Shown here one piece after another: positions 15,895 to 22,999 of a DNA stretch of 27,450 nt (positions within the stretch are counted from its first letter, which is position 1; every line of letters begins with the position of its first letter). A program made the translations under genes and the position numbers. Source of the DNA: JAAXZI01 sp045863575 (GTDB taxonomy: Bacteria > Planctomycetota > Phycisphaerae > UBA1845 > PWPN01); contig BTUC01000032.1 of assembly GCA_045863575.1 (NCBI GenBank), positions 1 to 27,450 of the forward strand. The letters run 5' to 3'. The notes under the pieces were generated by a model. That model had not been told where the DNA came from, ran no database searches, and was given only the letters and a program-made list of their open reading frames with translations.

Positions 15895-17379
15895 TTGGTT
15901 CCCCGCCTGATTGAACTGGTGTCGTCGTTCGGCCGTCAGCGCGTGCTGCTGGTCGGCGACGTGATCCTCGACCGTTACATCTACGGCGATGCCGAGCGGA
16001 TCAGCCCGGAAGCCCCCGTGCCGGTGCTGCGCAAGCAGCGCGAGGAGGAGCGAGTGGGCGGAGCGGGCAGCGTGGCCGCCAACCTGCGGGCGCTGGGCGT
16101 AGAGGTGGCCTGTTGCTCGGTGATCGGGCTGGACGATGCAGGCCACCGCGTGCGGGCGTTGCTGGAGACTCAACGGATCAATACGCGCGGTCTGGTGGCC
16201 CTGCACGACCGGCCGACGACGACCAAGACGCGGCTGGTGGGCCTGGCCCAGCACCGGCATCGCCAACAGCTCATGCGCGTGGATGAGGAAATCACTCGGC
16301 CCTTCGATGGACCTGAAGCCCAGCGGTTCGCGGACCTGGCGGTGGCGGCCGTCCGTGACGTGGCGGCCGTCTGCCTGGAGGATTATGACAAGGGCTTGCT
16401 CACCGAGGGACTCTGCCAGCGGATCATCCAGGCGGCGGCCAAATCCGGCAAGCCGGTGCTCGTGGACCCGGCTCGGATCAGCGACTACGGCAAGTACCGC
16501 GGGGCGACCATCCTGACGCCCAACCGCTCCGAGTTCTGCATGGCCGCCGGGTGCAAGGATGATTCCGTGGCCTCCATCCAGCGGAACGCACCGGCGCTCA
16601 TCGAGAACTACGCACTGGGCGGGCTGCTGGTCACAGTGGACCGCGAGGGCTCAGTGCTGGCCATTCGCGGCCAGGAACCGGTGCAGGTGCCCACCCGTGC
16701 GAGATCGGTGTATGACAATACCGGTGCGGGCGACGCCGTGCTGGCCATGCTGGCGGCGGCCGTCCTGGCGGGGGCGAATTGGGAAGAGGCCGCTCGGCTG
16801 ACCAACGTGGCTGGCGGGCTGGAGGTGGAGAAGTTCGGCTGCGTGCCGATCACTCGCGAGGAACTCCTCGCGGATCTGCGGCTCAGCGATGGGCTGGCGG
16901 CGGGCAAGATCCGCACGGCCGAGCAGTTGCAGGCCGAGCTGCGGCTCCGCCGCGAGCGCGGCGAGAGCGTCGTCTTCACCAATGGTTGCTACGACCTGCT
17001 GCACGTCGGACACATCCGCTTCCTGGAGCGCTGCCGCGAGTTGGGCAAAGTGCTGGTGGTCGGGCTGAACTCGGACGCTTCCGTGCGGGCCCAAGGCAAG
17101 GGGCACGGACGGCCCATCGTGCCGCAGGACCAGCGGGCCGAGGTGCTGGCGGCGCTGCAGAGCGTGGATTACGTCGTCCTGTTCGACGAGCCGACGCCGC
17201 AGCGGATCATCGAGCAGCTTTCGCCGGACGTGCTGGTGAAAGGTGAGGACTGGGCCGAGCGCGGCGTCGTCGGACGTGAACACGTGGAAGACCGCGGCGG
17301 GCGCGTGGTGCTTCTGCCGCTGGTGGACGGGGTGAGCACGACTCACCTGGTCGACCGCATTCGGAACGGGAACGGCTGA
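15895..17379 (+). CDS. hldE: Bifunctional heptose 7-phosphate kinase / heptose 1-phosphate adenylyltransferase
   Basis: The 494-residue fusion makes the activated heptose for LPS core: kinase and nucleotidyltransferase steps of ADP-L-glycero-beta-D-manno-heptose synthesis in the cytoplasm. Residues 1-325 are a PfkB-type sugar kinase with GGAGSVAANL (55-64) and the anion-hole motif NTGAGDAV (275-282, catalytic D280; DAV replaces the commoner DTV). Residues 345-494 are the adenylyltransferase, with FTNGCYDLLHVGH (361-373), GLNSDASVR and KGEDW. The start is TTG at 15895, six bases after AGGAG; the nearby GTG frame stops at once. It overlaps gmhA by one base (TGATG), so the two are translationally coupled. 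Confidence 0.96.
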   Translation: MVPRLIELVSSFGRQRVLLVGDVILDRYIYGDAERISPEAPVPVLRKQREEERVGGAGSVAANLRALGVEVACCSVIGLDDAGHRVRALLETQRINTRGLVALHDRPTTTKTRLVGLAQHRHRQQLMRVDEEITRPFDGPEAQRFADLAVAAVRDVAAVCLEDYDKGLLTEGLCQRIIQAAAKSGKPVLVDPARISDYGKYRGATILTPNRSEFCMAAGCKDDSVASIQRNAPALIENYALGGLLVTVDREGSVLAIRGQEPVQVPTRARSVYDNTGAGDAVLAMLAAAVLAGANWEEAARLTNVAGGLEVEKFGCVPITREELLADLRLSDGLAAGKIRTAEQLQAELRLRRERGESVVFTNGCYDLLHVGHIRFLERCRELGKVLVVGLNSDASVRAQGKGHGRPIVPQDQRAEVLAALQSVDYVVLFDEPTPQRIIEQLSPDVLVKGEDWAERGVVGREHVEDRGGRVVLLPLVDGVSTTHLVDRIRNGNG

Positions 17380-17954
17380 TGAACGAACTGTTCACGAGCG
17401 GGCTGGAGGAACACGAGCGGCTGGCGCGCGGCATGCGCGAGCAGACGGAGCTGCTCGGGCGGATCGCCCGCTCCATGATCTCGGCACTGGAGGCCGGCCA
17501 CCGGATCTATACGTTGGGAAACGGCGGAAGCGCAGCGGACGCCCAGCACATCGCGGCCGAACTGATCGGGCGATTCAAGCGCGAGCGGCGAGCCCTGCCG
17601 GCCTTGGCCCTGACCACCGATTCTTCCTGCCTGACGGCCATCGGCAACGACTGCGGCTTCGGCCAGGTGTTTACGCGGCAGGTCGAGGGCCTGGTGCGGG
17701 CCGGCGACGTGGTCTGGGCGCTGTCCACTTCGGGCAACTCGCCGAACGTGATCGAGGCGGTGCACGCGGCCAAGTCGGCCGGGGCATGGGTGGTCGGATT
17801 TACGGGGCGAACGGGAGGACGGCTGCAGCCACTGTGCGATCAGTGCCTGTGCGTGGATCACGAATCCAGCGACCGGATCCAGGAGATCCACCAGATCGCG
17901 TATCACCTCATCTGCGATGCCATCGAGCGGCACTTCACCGATGCGAAGGCGTAG
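17379..17954 (+). CDS. gmhA: Phosphoheptose isomerase (SIS domain)
   Basis: GmhA converts sedoheptulose 7-phosphate to D-glycero-D-manno-heptose 7-phosphate, the substrate of the kinase encoded just upstream. The 191-residue SIS-fold protein shows LGNGGSAADAQH (46-57), AELIGRF (60-66, catalytic E61), STSGNSPNV (116-124) and the C-terminal QEIHQ (168-172, H171, the zinc/catalytic end). All known key residues are present. The gene overlaps hldE by one base. Neither the GmhB phosphatase nor HldD epimerase genes are in this window. rpiA at 188 is metabolically linked through sedoheptulose phosphate but lies far away. Confidence 0.94.
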   Translation: MNELFTSGLEEHERLARGMREQTELLGRIARSMISALEAGHRIYTLGNGGSAADAQHIAAELIGRFKRERRALPALALTTDSSCLTAIGNDCGFGQVFTRQVEGLVRAGDVVWALSTSGNSPNVIEAVHAAKSAGAWVVGFTGRTGGRLQPLCDQCLCVDHESSDRIQEIHQIAYHLICDAIERHFTDAKA

Positions 17955-17965
17955 AGCCTGGCAAG

Positions 17966-18065
17966 GTGTGCCACTGCTGTGTCCGTGTCAGCCAGTGATC
18001 GGACACTACAGACCTGTTGCTCCCGAAACTGCTCACCGACTGCCAACACTGCTCACAGAGCAGTG
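17966..18065. repeat. Two hairpins of the CAGTGGCACAC family
   Basis: CACTGCTCACAGAGCAGTG (18047-18065) is a perfect 8-bp stem with an ACA loop, followed by GCACACG. At 17966-17998 an expanded copy runs in the opposite direction (minus strand CACAGCAGTGGCACACC). No gene is supported in 17955-18191. Confidence 0.65.
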
Positions 18066-18191
18066 GCACACGCCCTGCTGCGACGAGTTTTCAGCTTGCA
18101 TCCATTGGGTTCGGCGCTGGCAGGACGAGAGCGAATCGAGCCACAGAGCTCGCTGAGCACGCAGAGGCGCGGAGGGGGCGACTACGATCGA

Positions 18192-18434
18192 TCAATTGCC
18201 CTTCTCTATCCGCTCCTCGAGTTCGGCACGGTTATTAGATCGTTGATTGCTTCGTTCGGATATCAGCTTCCAGAACTGCTCACTGCTTCCAAGGCCGATC
18301 TGTTCCTCATCCAGTCCCTCAATACCCACAACCAAGGCCACTGGCAGACCACCACGGGTGACGAGGACACGGTCATTCTGGGCCTCGCGCACACAGGCAT
18401 CCAGCGTGGCTTGTTCGATGCCGACTCGCTTCAT
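18192..18434 (-). CDS. Phd/YefM-like antitoxin
   Basis: This 80-residue product has the start of the Phd/YefM fold: an N-terminal helix, then DRVLVTRGGLPVALVVG (21-37), which matches the VTRxGKPVAVL pattern that dimerises and binds DNA in these antitoxins. The C-terminal half (FWKLISERSNQR...LEERIEKG) is a basic/acidic helix of the toxin-binding kind. No toxin gene lies directly beside it in the usual downstream place; the next genes upstream are the coiled-coil and DUF6932 pair. GGAGAA lies 8 bases before the ATG at 18434. It would be an orphan antitoxin or a regulator of its neighbours. Confidence 0.65.
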   Translation of the reverse strand: MKRVGIEQATLDACVREAQNDRVLVTRGGLPVALVVGIEGLDEEQIGLGSSEQFWKLISERSNQRSNNRAELEERIEKGN

Positions 18435-18540
18435 AGGACATTCTCCGTCGTCTTATGGGGCGGCTTTCGCCAAATTGCGCGAATCGTCACCCGAGATCGA
18501 TTGCTTGCCAGGCTGGTGCCCCGGTTGCTGATCGATTCCA

Positions 18541-18738
18541 TCACCCGACGATCTGACGGGCTTCATAGCGGGCTATTTCTTCCTTGAATTGGTTGATGGT
18601 CTGCTTAAGGGAATCCATAGTCATCTCGCGGAGTTCCTCGTCTCCGCCGGTTTCGGCGCGGAGGGATTCATAGCGGGTTTCCAGGCGAGCGAGCTTGGTC
18701 CGCGCAGTCATCAACTCTCGCTCGTTGGTCAGGCTCAC
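18541..18738 (-). CDS. Small coiled-coil protein coupled to DUF6932-type protein
   Basis: The 65-residue product is almost all helix with heptad-like spacing (LARLETRYESLRAE, then LKQTINQFKEEIARYEA). It has no signal peptide. The start is GTG at 18738 and shares the GTGA overlap with the stop of the upstream gene, so it is translated by coupling. Such short helical partners next to nucleotidyltransferase-like genes suggest an antitoxin or chaperone role, but this is inference from arrangement and size. I do not recognise a named family. Confidence 0.6.
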   Translation of the reverse strand: MSLTNERELMTARTKLARLETRYESLRAETGGDEELREMTMDSLKQTINQFKEEIARYEARQIVG

Positions 18739-19136
18739 TCGATCACCTCGATCATGCCTTTAGGAACACCGACTCGATCGGTGCCAAACGTTACGCTCAC
18801 GTACTCATCAAACTCGTCCGGCCCCACCAGCCTCATGTCCAGGAATGGCAAACCACGACGCAACTCCCTGATGGCAGCCCGATTCCTCGGACGGCCAGGC
18901 AGGAATAACAGCAGACAATCGACATCGTTCGGTTCTATTATATCCGTGGCGAAGCTGCCGTTCAAAATGACTCGATGGACGCCCGCGCGACGGGCCAGGT
19001 CTGCCATCCATCTCACCGACTCCATCTGTACACGCCGAATCTCAGACTGCTCGCCGAATTGCCTCTGGATCTCGGCGAGCGTTCCAGGGTGGATACCTGG
19101 TGGCAGGTAACCGGTCTCGTCGAATGGCGGGAACAT
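18735..19136 (-). CDS. DUF6932-type protein with nucleotidyltransferase signature
   Basis: The 133-residue product begins FDETGYLPPGIHPGTL (5-20), the characteristic opening of DUF6932-type proteins. It then has LNGSFATDIIEPNDVDCLLLF (from residue 58). The GS (60-61) followed by DVD (71-73) and a further aspartate (D100) fit a minimal polymerase-beta-type nucleotidyltransferase active site. The ATG at 19136 is chosen because the conserved part begins there; a longer frame to 19199 would overlap the pyrR promoter. AGGAGG lies about 19 bases upstream, too far, while TATACT (19151-19146) sits 10 bases upstream, so the message may be leaderless. Target and activity are unknown. Confidence 0.7.
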   Translation of the reverse strand: MFPPFDETGYLPPGIHPGTLAEIQRQFGEQSEIRRVQMESVRWMADLARRAGVHRVILNGSFATDIIEPNDVDCLLLFLPGRPRNRAAIRELRRGLPFLDMRLVGPDEFDEYVSVTFGTDRVGVPKGMIEVIE

Positions 19137-19180
19137 TCTGCGGACAGTATAACGCCTCCTGACGGGGGCCACAGCAACAG

Positions 19181-19209
19181 TTGAACTGCCCGCCCACATG
19201 GGCTACGCT
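19181..19209 (+). promoter_or_regulatory. Candidate promoter of pyrR-pyrB
   Basis: TTGAAC (19181-19186), an exact 17-bp spacer and TACGCT (19204-19209) end 10 bases before the pyrR ATG. A start site about 7 bases past the -10 leaves almost no leader, so pyrR may be translated from a leaderless or nearly leaderless message. There is no visible Shine-Dalgarno and no room for a PyrR attenuator. Confidence 0.5.
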
Positions 19210-19219
19210 CTTGGGCACT

Positions 19220-19753
19220 ATGGCATCCGCATCTTCCGACGTGCTTCTGGACGCAAAGGGAATCGCCGGGACGCTGGACCGGCTGGCCCGCGAGATCCGC
19301 GAGAGCCTGCCCCCGCAAGTGTCGGTGGCGATCATCGGGATCCGCAGCCGCGGCGAGGTGCTGGCGGCCCGGCTCATGGACGCCCTTCAGAAGATGGGCG
19401 TCCGCACCGTGCAGCACGGAACGCTGGACATTACGCTGTACCGGGACGATCTCGCGGAGCTGGGCCCACAGGCGCAAGTCCGGGCCACGGAGATCGACTT
19501 CGGGCTCGACGGGCTGTACGTGATCCTGGTGGACGACGTGCTGTACACGGGGCGCTCGGTGCGTTCCGCGTTGGACGCACTGGTGGACCTGGGCCGGCCG
19601 CAGGCCATCCGGCTGGCCGTGCTGGTGGACCGGACGGGCCGGGAACTGCCCATTCAGGCTGATTTTGTCGGAATCCGGGTGACGCAGCCGGACACGGCCG
19701 TGACCGTGCACCTGCAGGAATCCGACGGCGTGGACGAGGTGCTCATCGGATGA
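19220..19753 (+). CDS. pyrR: PyrR bifunctional regulator / uracil phosphoribosyltransferase
   Basis: The 177-residue protein is a PRTase-fold PyrR. In characterised members it regulates pyr genes by binding RNA and also makes UMP from uracil and PRPP. The PRPP-binding motif VILVDDVLYTGRS (101-113) is intact. GIRSRGEVLAARL (40-52), DITLYRDDL (70-78) and VDRTGRELPIQADFVG (136-151) match the family. Its stop overlaps the pyrB start as ATGA, so the two are coupled. The ATG at 19220 is chosen from the promoter position and the family start. With so short a leader, classical attenuation before pyrR is unlikely; it may act elsewhere or only as an enzyme. Confidence 0.9.
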   Translation: MASASSDVLLDAKGIAGTLDRLAREIRESLPPQVSVAIIGIRSRGEVLAARLMDALQKMGVRTVQHGTLDITLYRDDLAELGPQAQVRATEIDFGLDGLYVILVDDVLYTGRSVRSALDALVDLGRPQAIRLAVLVDRTGRELPIQADFVGIRVTQPDTAVTVHLQESDGVDEVLIG

Positions 19754-20769
19754 GTCCGCAAACACAGAGCCCACAGTCGCCGCCCGCCGCCCCCGCGACG
19801 CCGGCGAAACCCGCGGGAGGCGAGACGCGCGACCCTGTGCCCGAGGCCACCTGGACCCGGCGGCACCTGCTGGGCCTGGAGGAGCTCAGCGCCGAGGAGC
19901 TCAACCTCATCCTGCGCACGGCCGAGAGCTTCCAGGAAGTCTCCACCCGCAGCGTCAAGAAGGTTCCCGCGCTGCGCGGCCGCGTGGTGGTCAACCTCTT
20001 TTTCGAGGATTCGACGCGCACGCGAATGAGCTTCACGCTGGCGGCGCAGCGACTGTCGGCCGACGTCCTGGAGTTCAATGCCGCCAAGTCGTCGGTCAGC
20101 AAGGGCGAGTCGCTGCGCGACACGGTGCGCAACATCGAGGCCATGGGCGTGGACACGTTCGTGATCCGGCACAGTGCGGCCGGGGCCCCCCACTACATCA
20201 CCCGCTGCACCGACCGCCACGTGGTCAACGCCGGCGACGGCCAGCATGAGCATCCCACGCAGGGCCTCATCGACATCTTCACCATCAAGGAACGCAAGGG
20301 TCGGATCGAGGGCCTCAACGTGGCCATCGTCGGCGACATCGCCCATTCGCGCGTGGCCCGCTCGAACTTCTGGGGCCTGACCAAGCTGGGCGCCAAGGTC
20401 ACCTTCGTGGGACCCACCACGCTGGTGCCGCGGGCGTTCGAGTCCATGGGGGCGCGGATCAGCCACGACCTGGACGCCGTGCTGGAGGAGGCCGACGTGG
20501 TCAACATGCTGCGCGTCCAGCACGAGCGGATCTCCAGCCAGGTTTTCCCCAGCATCCAGGAGTACGTCCGGCTGTTCGGACTCACAGGCGAGCGTCTGAA
20601 GCGGGCCAAACCCGACGTCTTGATCATGCACCCCGGCCCCATCAACCGCGGGGTGGAACTGGCCAGCGACGTGGCCGATGGCCCGAACAGCTCCATTCTC
20701 CGCCAGGTCTCCAACGGCCTGGCCATCCGCATGGCCGTGCTGTTCCTGATCAACCAGACCGGCGATTAG
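19750..20769 (+). CDS. pyrB: Aspartate carbamoyltransferase catalytic subunit
   Basis: PyrB joins carbamoyl phosphate and aspartate to carbamoyl aspartate, the second step of de novo UMP synthesis. The 339-residue product shows FFEDSTRTR (84-92) for carbamoyl phosphate, SVSKGES with catalytic K119, EHPTQGLID and HPGPINRGVEL. The first 30 residues are a Pro/Ala/Gln-rich extension not needed for the fold; the real domain starts near TWTRRHLLGL (34-43). The start overlaps pyrR by four bases (ATGA). No pyrI or pyrC follows; the next gene is convergent. Confidence 0.96.
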   Translation: MSPQTQSPQSPPAAPATPAKPAGGETRDPVPEATWTRRHLLGLEELSAEELNLILRTAESFQEVSTRSVKKVPALRGRVVVNLFFEDSTRTRMSFTLAAQRLSADVLEFNAAKSSVSKGESLRDTVRNIEAMGVDTFVIRHSAAGAPHYITRCTDRHVVNAGDGQHEHPTQGLIDIFTIKERKGRIEGLNVAIVGDIAHSRVARSNFWGLTKLGAKVTFVGPTTLVPRAFESMGARISHDLDAVLEEADVVNMLRVQHERISSQVFPSIQEYVRLFGLTGERLKRAKPDVLIMHPGPINRGVELASDVADGPNSSILRQVSNGLAIRMAVLFLINQTGD

Positions 20770-20782
20770 CGTTTATACCGGA

Positions 20783-21379
20783 CTATCCACCCTCGCCGAT
20801 CCCGCACTCGGGACAAACGCCAGACGTGTTGCCCGCCAGGTCGTACCCGCAGTTCTGGCATAAGCCGCTCCGCTTCCGCCGATAGTGTTGCCTGCGGGCC
20901 CTTGCCATCAGGAACACCACGGCGACCCCGAGCCCGACGACGGGTATCCACAGGGGGAGGACGTAATAGCGCAGGTTCACCACATCTGCCGGTGTCGCGA
21001 TGGTCACATTGCTGGAGAAGTGGCGCAAGGGATCCCCGTATGGCTGTGGAGGGAATGAGTAAATCCTCCTCGGCCACATGGACGAGCACAGGTCCACACC
21101 CAATGCGCCATGAAGCACACGCACCTTCGTGGGCCCCAGGTATTCCCACCGGTCCACCCGCTTACGGCTTCCCTCTGGGACGGCAGCGGAATTCAGAACG
21201 ATTACTCCAAGCGCGCCTCTGGCCAGAAAGCAATAGCATGCGGTCCCGCTTGGTCCCCCCATCCGGACACCCACCCACCTGCCCCTGCCCCAAGTCGTGA
21301 CACAAAGACAGGCAGTGACTACGAGCAGAATCAGCAGCAATCTTCTTACCGGGCCCGGGCTCGTGAGACGCAATCGCAT
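20783..21379 (-). CDS. Two-helix membrane protein with C-terminal zinc ribbon
   Basis: The 198-residue protein has a transmembrane segment near the N-terminus (about 12-30), an extracytoplasmic-looking domain, a second segment (about 139-159), a basic linker and a zinc ribbon: CQNCGYD (174-180) and CPECG (189-193). Proteins with this WIP...CxxCGYDLxGNxSGxCPECG ending are a familiar planctomycete/Phycisphaerae type of unknown function. The start at 21379 lacks a Shine-Dalgarno; the frame fits the first hydrophobic segment. It is convergent with pyrB with a 13-bp gap. Confidence 0.75.
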   Translation of the reverse strand: MRLRLTSPGPVRRLLLILLVVTACLCVTTWGRGRWVGVRMGGPSGTACYCFLARGALGVIVLNSAAVPEGSRKRVDRWEYLGPTKVRVLHGALGVDLCSSMWPRRIYSFPPQPYGDPLRHFSSNVTIATPADVVNLRYYVLPLWIPVVGLGVAVVFLMARARRQHYRRKRSGLCQNCGYDLAGNTSGVCPECGIGEGG

Positions 21380-21400
21380 GGTTCGATCGTGCGCAGGATA

Positions 21401-21511
21401 TTACCGGTCCCAGAGATCTCCACACGCCACGGACGCCCGATCCAGCCACGAGCCGAGTTGACCGCGTGCGTAGAGCGGAAGCTCGTCCACCCCGATGGCC
21501 TTGGCCAGCAA
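21401..21511 (-). CDS. Possible 36-codon micro-ORF between the PIN remnant and the zinc-ribbon gene
   Basis: A TTG at 21511 follows GAGGAGAA and opens a frame of 36 codons to a TAA at 21401, in the same frame as the upstream PIN remnant. It contains AIGVDELPLYARGQLGSWLD, which looks protein-like rather than random. It may be a small gene, a fragment or chance. No family is recognised. Confidence 0.2.
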   Translation of the reverse strand: MLAKAIGVDELPLYARGQLGSWLDRASVACGDLWDR

Positions 21512-21526
21512 GCGGTATTCTCCTCT

Positions 21527-21820
21527 TCACCGGACCAACACGTCTGAGAGGAGCTCCACTTGAATGGCGGTCACGGTTCGCAGTCGGTGGTCGTTAGTCA
21601 ACAACACCTCGCAGCCGCTCTGAACGGCACTGGCGACATGGAGGGCGTCCGGCAGCTTCAGGCTGCCGGATGCTCGCAGTCGCGCAGCCTCGATGAGCAC
21701 GTCCCGGTCCATCGGATACACCTGCAATCCCGGGCGGTTCTGGACGATGGAAAAGCACTCCGCCTCTTTGGTCGGATTGCCCTCTCGGAAAGGGCCAACC
21801 AGCAATTCCGCGAGCGTCAT
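21527..21820 (-). pseudogene. N-terminally truncated PIN-domain (VapC-like) toxin
   Basis: The 97-residue frame begins MTLAELLVGPFREG and goes on to LPDALHVA (57-64), LLTNDHR (73-79) and LLSDVLV. These are the middle and end of a PIN ribonuclease toxin: E5, D58 and D77 match three of the four metal-binding acids. The first part, about 35 residues with the DTN/DTS aspartate, is missing. The ATG overlaps the antitoxin stop as ATGA. The codons just before it read G-P-M-T-L in the same frame, as in full-length relatives, which suggests a deletion that joined the antitoxin end to the toxin middle. The product is probably inactive as a nuclease. Confidence 0.65.
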
Positions 21821-22077
21821 CGGTCCCATTCGTCTCGCAGCTCCCGCAGGTAGCGATCGGCTTCTTCCGGCGTGTTGCCGTAGGTGCCCCGGCACTTGCC
21901 AATGAAACTCGTCAGAGGCCGTATGTTCCGATCTGGCGAAGCATCTGGTTGAGTTCCGGCGGGCTCCTCCACAAGGATGATCACCTCGGCTTGCGTGCCT
22001 TCCGGCAAGTCGGGTCGGGCGAGTTCGATACGACCGCCAGCTCCGACTGTCACTCGATCTTTGATGGCTCGGACCAT
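21817..22077 (-). CDS. Antitoxin of a VapBC-like pair
   Basis: This 86-residue product starts with an AbrB/MazE-like block: IKDRVTVGAGGRIELARPDL, then EGTQAEVIILVEE (about 26-38), which is a plausible DNA-binding dimer. The C-terminal part (LTSFIGKCRGTYGNTPEEADRY...) is the toxin-binding tail seen in antitoxins paired with PIN toxins. GAGGTG precedes the ATG at 22077, and TATAAT lies 16 bases upstream. The full-length antitoxin with a truncated toxin would be a relic or an orphan regulator. Confidence 0.7.
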   Translation of the reverse strand: MVRAIKDRVTVGAGGRIELARPDLPEGTQAEVIILVEEPAGTQPDASPDRNIRPLTSFIGKCRGTYGNTPEEADRYLRELRDEWDR

Positions 22078-22093
22078 GATACACCTCGGCCTG

Positions 22094-22099
22094 ATTATA
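22094..22099 (-). promoter_or_regulatory. -10 element of the antitoxin/PIN pair
   Basis: A perfect TATAAT on the minus strand ends 16 bases before the antitoxin ATG, giving a leader of about 10 nt that includes GAGGTG. No good -35 is seen at 16-18 bp, so it may depend on an activator or an extended contact. Confidence 0.4.
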
Positions 22100-22237
22100 C
22101 TGCGTCAGCGAAGCGAGGACCTCATCGCCGCGCGAGGCTTGGGGCTGACCGGATGGATAGGGTCAGGCCTGCACACCGCAACCTGTCGAGTTCGGCTCTG
22201 TCGGAGTCCTCGTCACCGCCCAGTTCGGCCCCCCCGG

Positions 22238-22267
22238 TTGACCCGCCACCTGGCTGGGGCGTATTCT
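22238..22267 (+). promoter_or_regulatory. Candidate promoter of the sigma/kinase/pseudopilin operon
   Basis: TTGACC (22238-22243), an 18-bp spacer and TATTCT (22262-22267) lie about 93 nt before the sigma gene. The rest of 22100-22360 shows no supported gene. Confidence 0.4.
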
Positions 22268-22360
22268 TTTTCAGAGCGCGGGACCGCCCAGCCCGAGCCC
22301 GAACCGGTGTGCCGTTTCGCTGGAAGCGACTGTTCCGGCCACTCATGACGCGGGTGTGGG

Positions 22361-22948
22361 ATGATCGCGGATACGAATACCTTCCTGCTCAATGCCCTCC
22401 GGGAAGTGGGCAATGAAAGGATCTGGGCGGAGTTCTGCGCCCGCTACATCCCCGTATTGACCGCGTTTGCCCGCCAGCTGGGACTCACCGACGAGGACGC
22501 CCAGGACGCCGCCCAGGACACGCTGCTGGCGTTTGCAGATGCTTATCGCCAAGGCAGTTACGACCGCCAGAAGGCCCGCCTGCGCACGTGGCTGTTTGCC
22601 ATCGCCAAAAACAAGATCCGCCACATCCGCCGCCGCAACCAGCGTGGCCACGGCTTTGAGCCCGATAACAGGACGCGCTTCTTCGAGACGGTGGCCGACG
22701 ACGACGAGATGAGCGCCCTCTGGGATGCCGAGTGGCAGCGCGGGCTGGTGGCGGCCTGTCTCGAGCAGGTGGCCGCCCTGGTCGAACCGGCCACGCTGAA
22801 GGCATTTGAGCTGTTCGTGCTCAAGGAGTGGCCCGCCAACCGCGTGGCCGCCGAAGTGGGCATCAGTCGCAATGCCGTCTTCAAGGCCAAGCGCCGGATT
22901 CTCTCGCGAATGCGCGAAGTTTACCGGCAGATCGAGGCCGATGGCTGA
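22361..22948 (+). CDS. ECF-type RNA polymerase sigma factor
   Basis: The 195-residue protein has sigma region 2 (about 24-95), with DAQDAAQDTLLAF (46-58) and RTWLFAIAKNKIRHIRRR (75-92) for core and -10 binding. Region 4 (about 135-190) contains the helix-turn-helix EWPANRVAAEVGISRNAVFKA (from residue 156). No region 1 or 3 is present, as usual in ECF factors. The zinc-finger/kinase gene follows 51 bp downstream on the same strand, the classic partner arrangement in planctomycetes, where the sigma is thought to be controlled by the kinase. The Shine-Dalgarno before the ATG at 22361 is weak. A self-activating promoter cannot be identified by eye. Confidence 0.92.
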   Translation: MIADTNTFLLNALREVGNERIWAEFCARYIPVLTAFARQLGLTDEDAQDAAQDTLLAFADAYRQGSYDRQKARLRTWLFAIAKNKIRHIRRRNQRGHGFEPDNRTRFFETVADDDEMSALWDAEWQRGLVAACLEQVAALVEPATLKAFELFVLKEWPANRVAAEVGISRNAVFKAKRRILSRMREVYRQIEADG

Positions 22949-22999
22949 CGCCGGCGGGAATAACGGGGTGGAGGACCGCGTCCTCGGAACAGGGTACCG

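Noticed and set aside
17979..18587. A 202-codon plus-strand frame over the Phd-like gene
   Set aside because: It begins in a palindromic repeat and is antisense to a gene with a good ribosome-binding site and antitoxin pattern.
19100..19220. PyrR attenuator or riboswitch before pyrR
   Set aside because: The candidate promoter ends 10 bases before the start codon, so there is no leader to hold such a structure.
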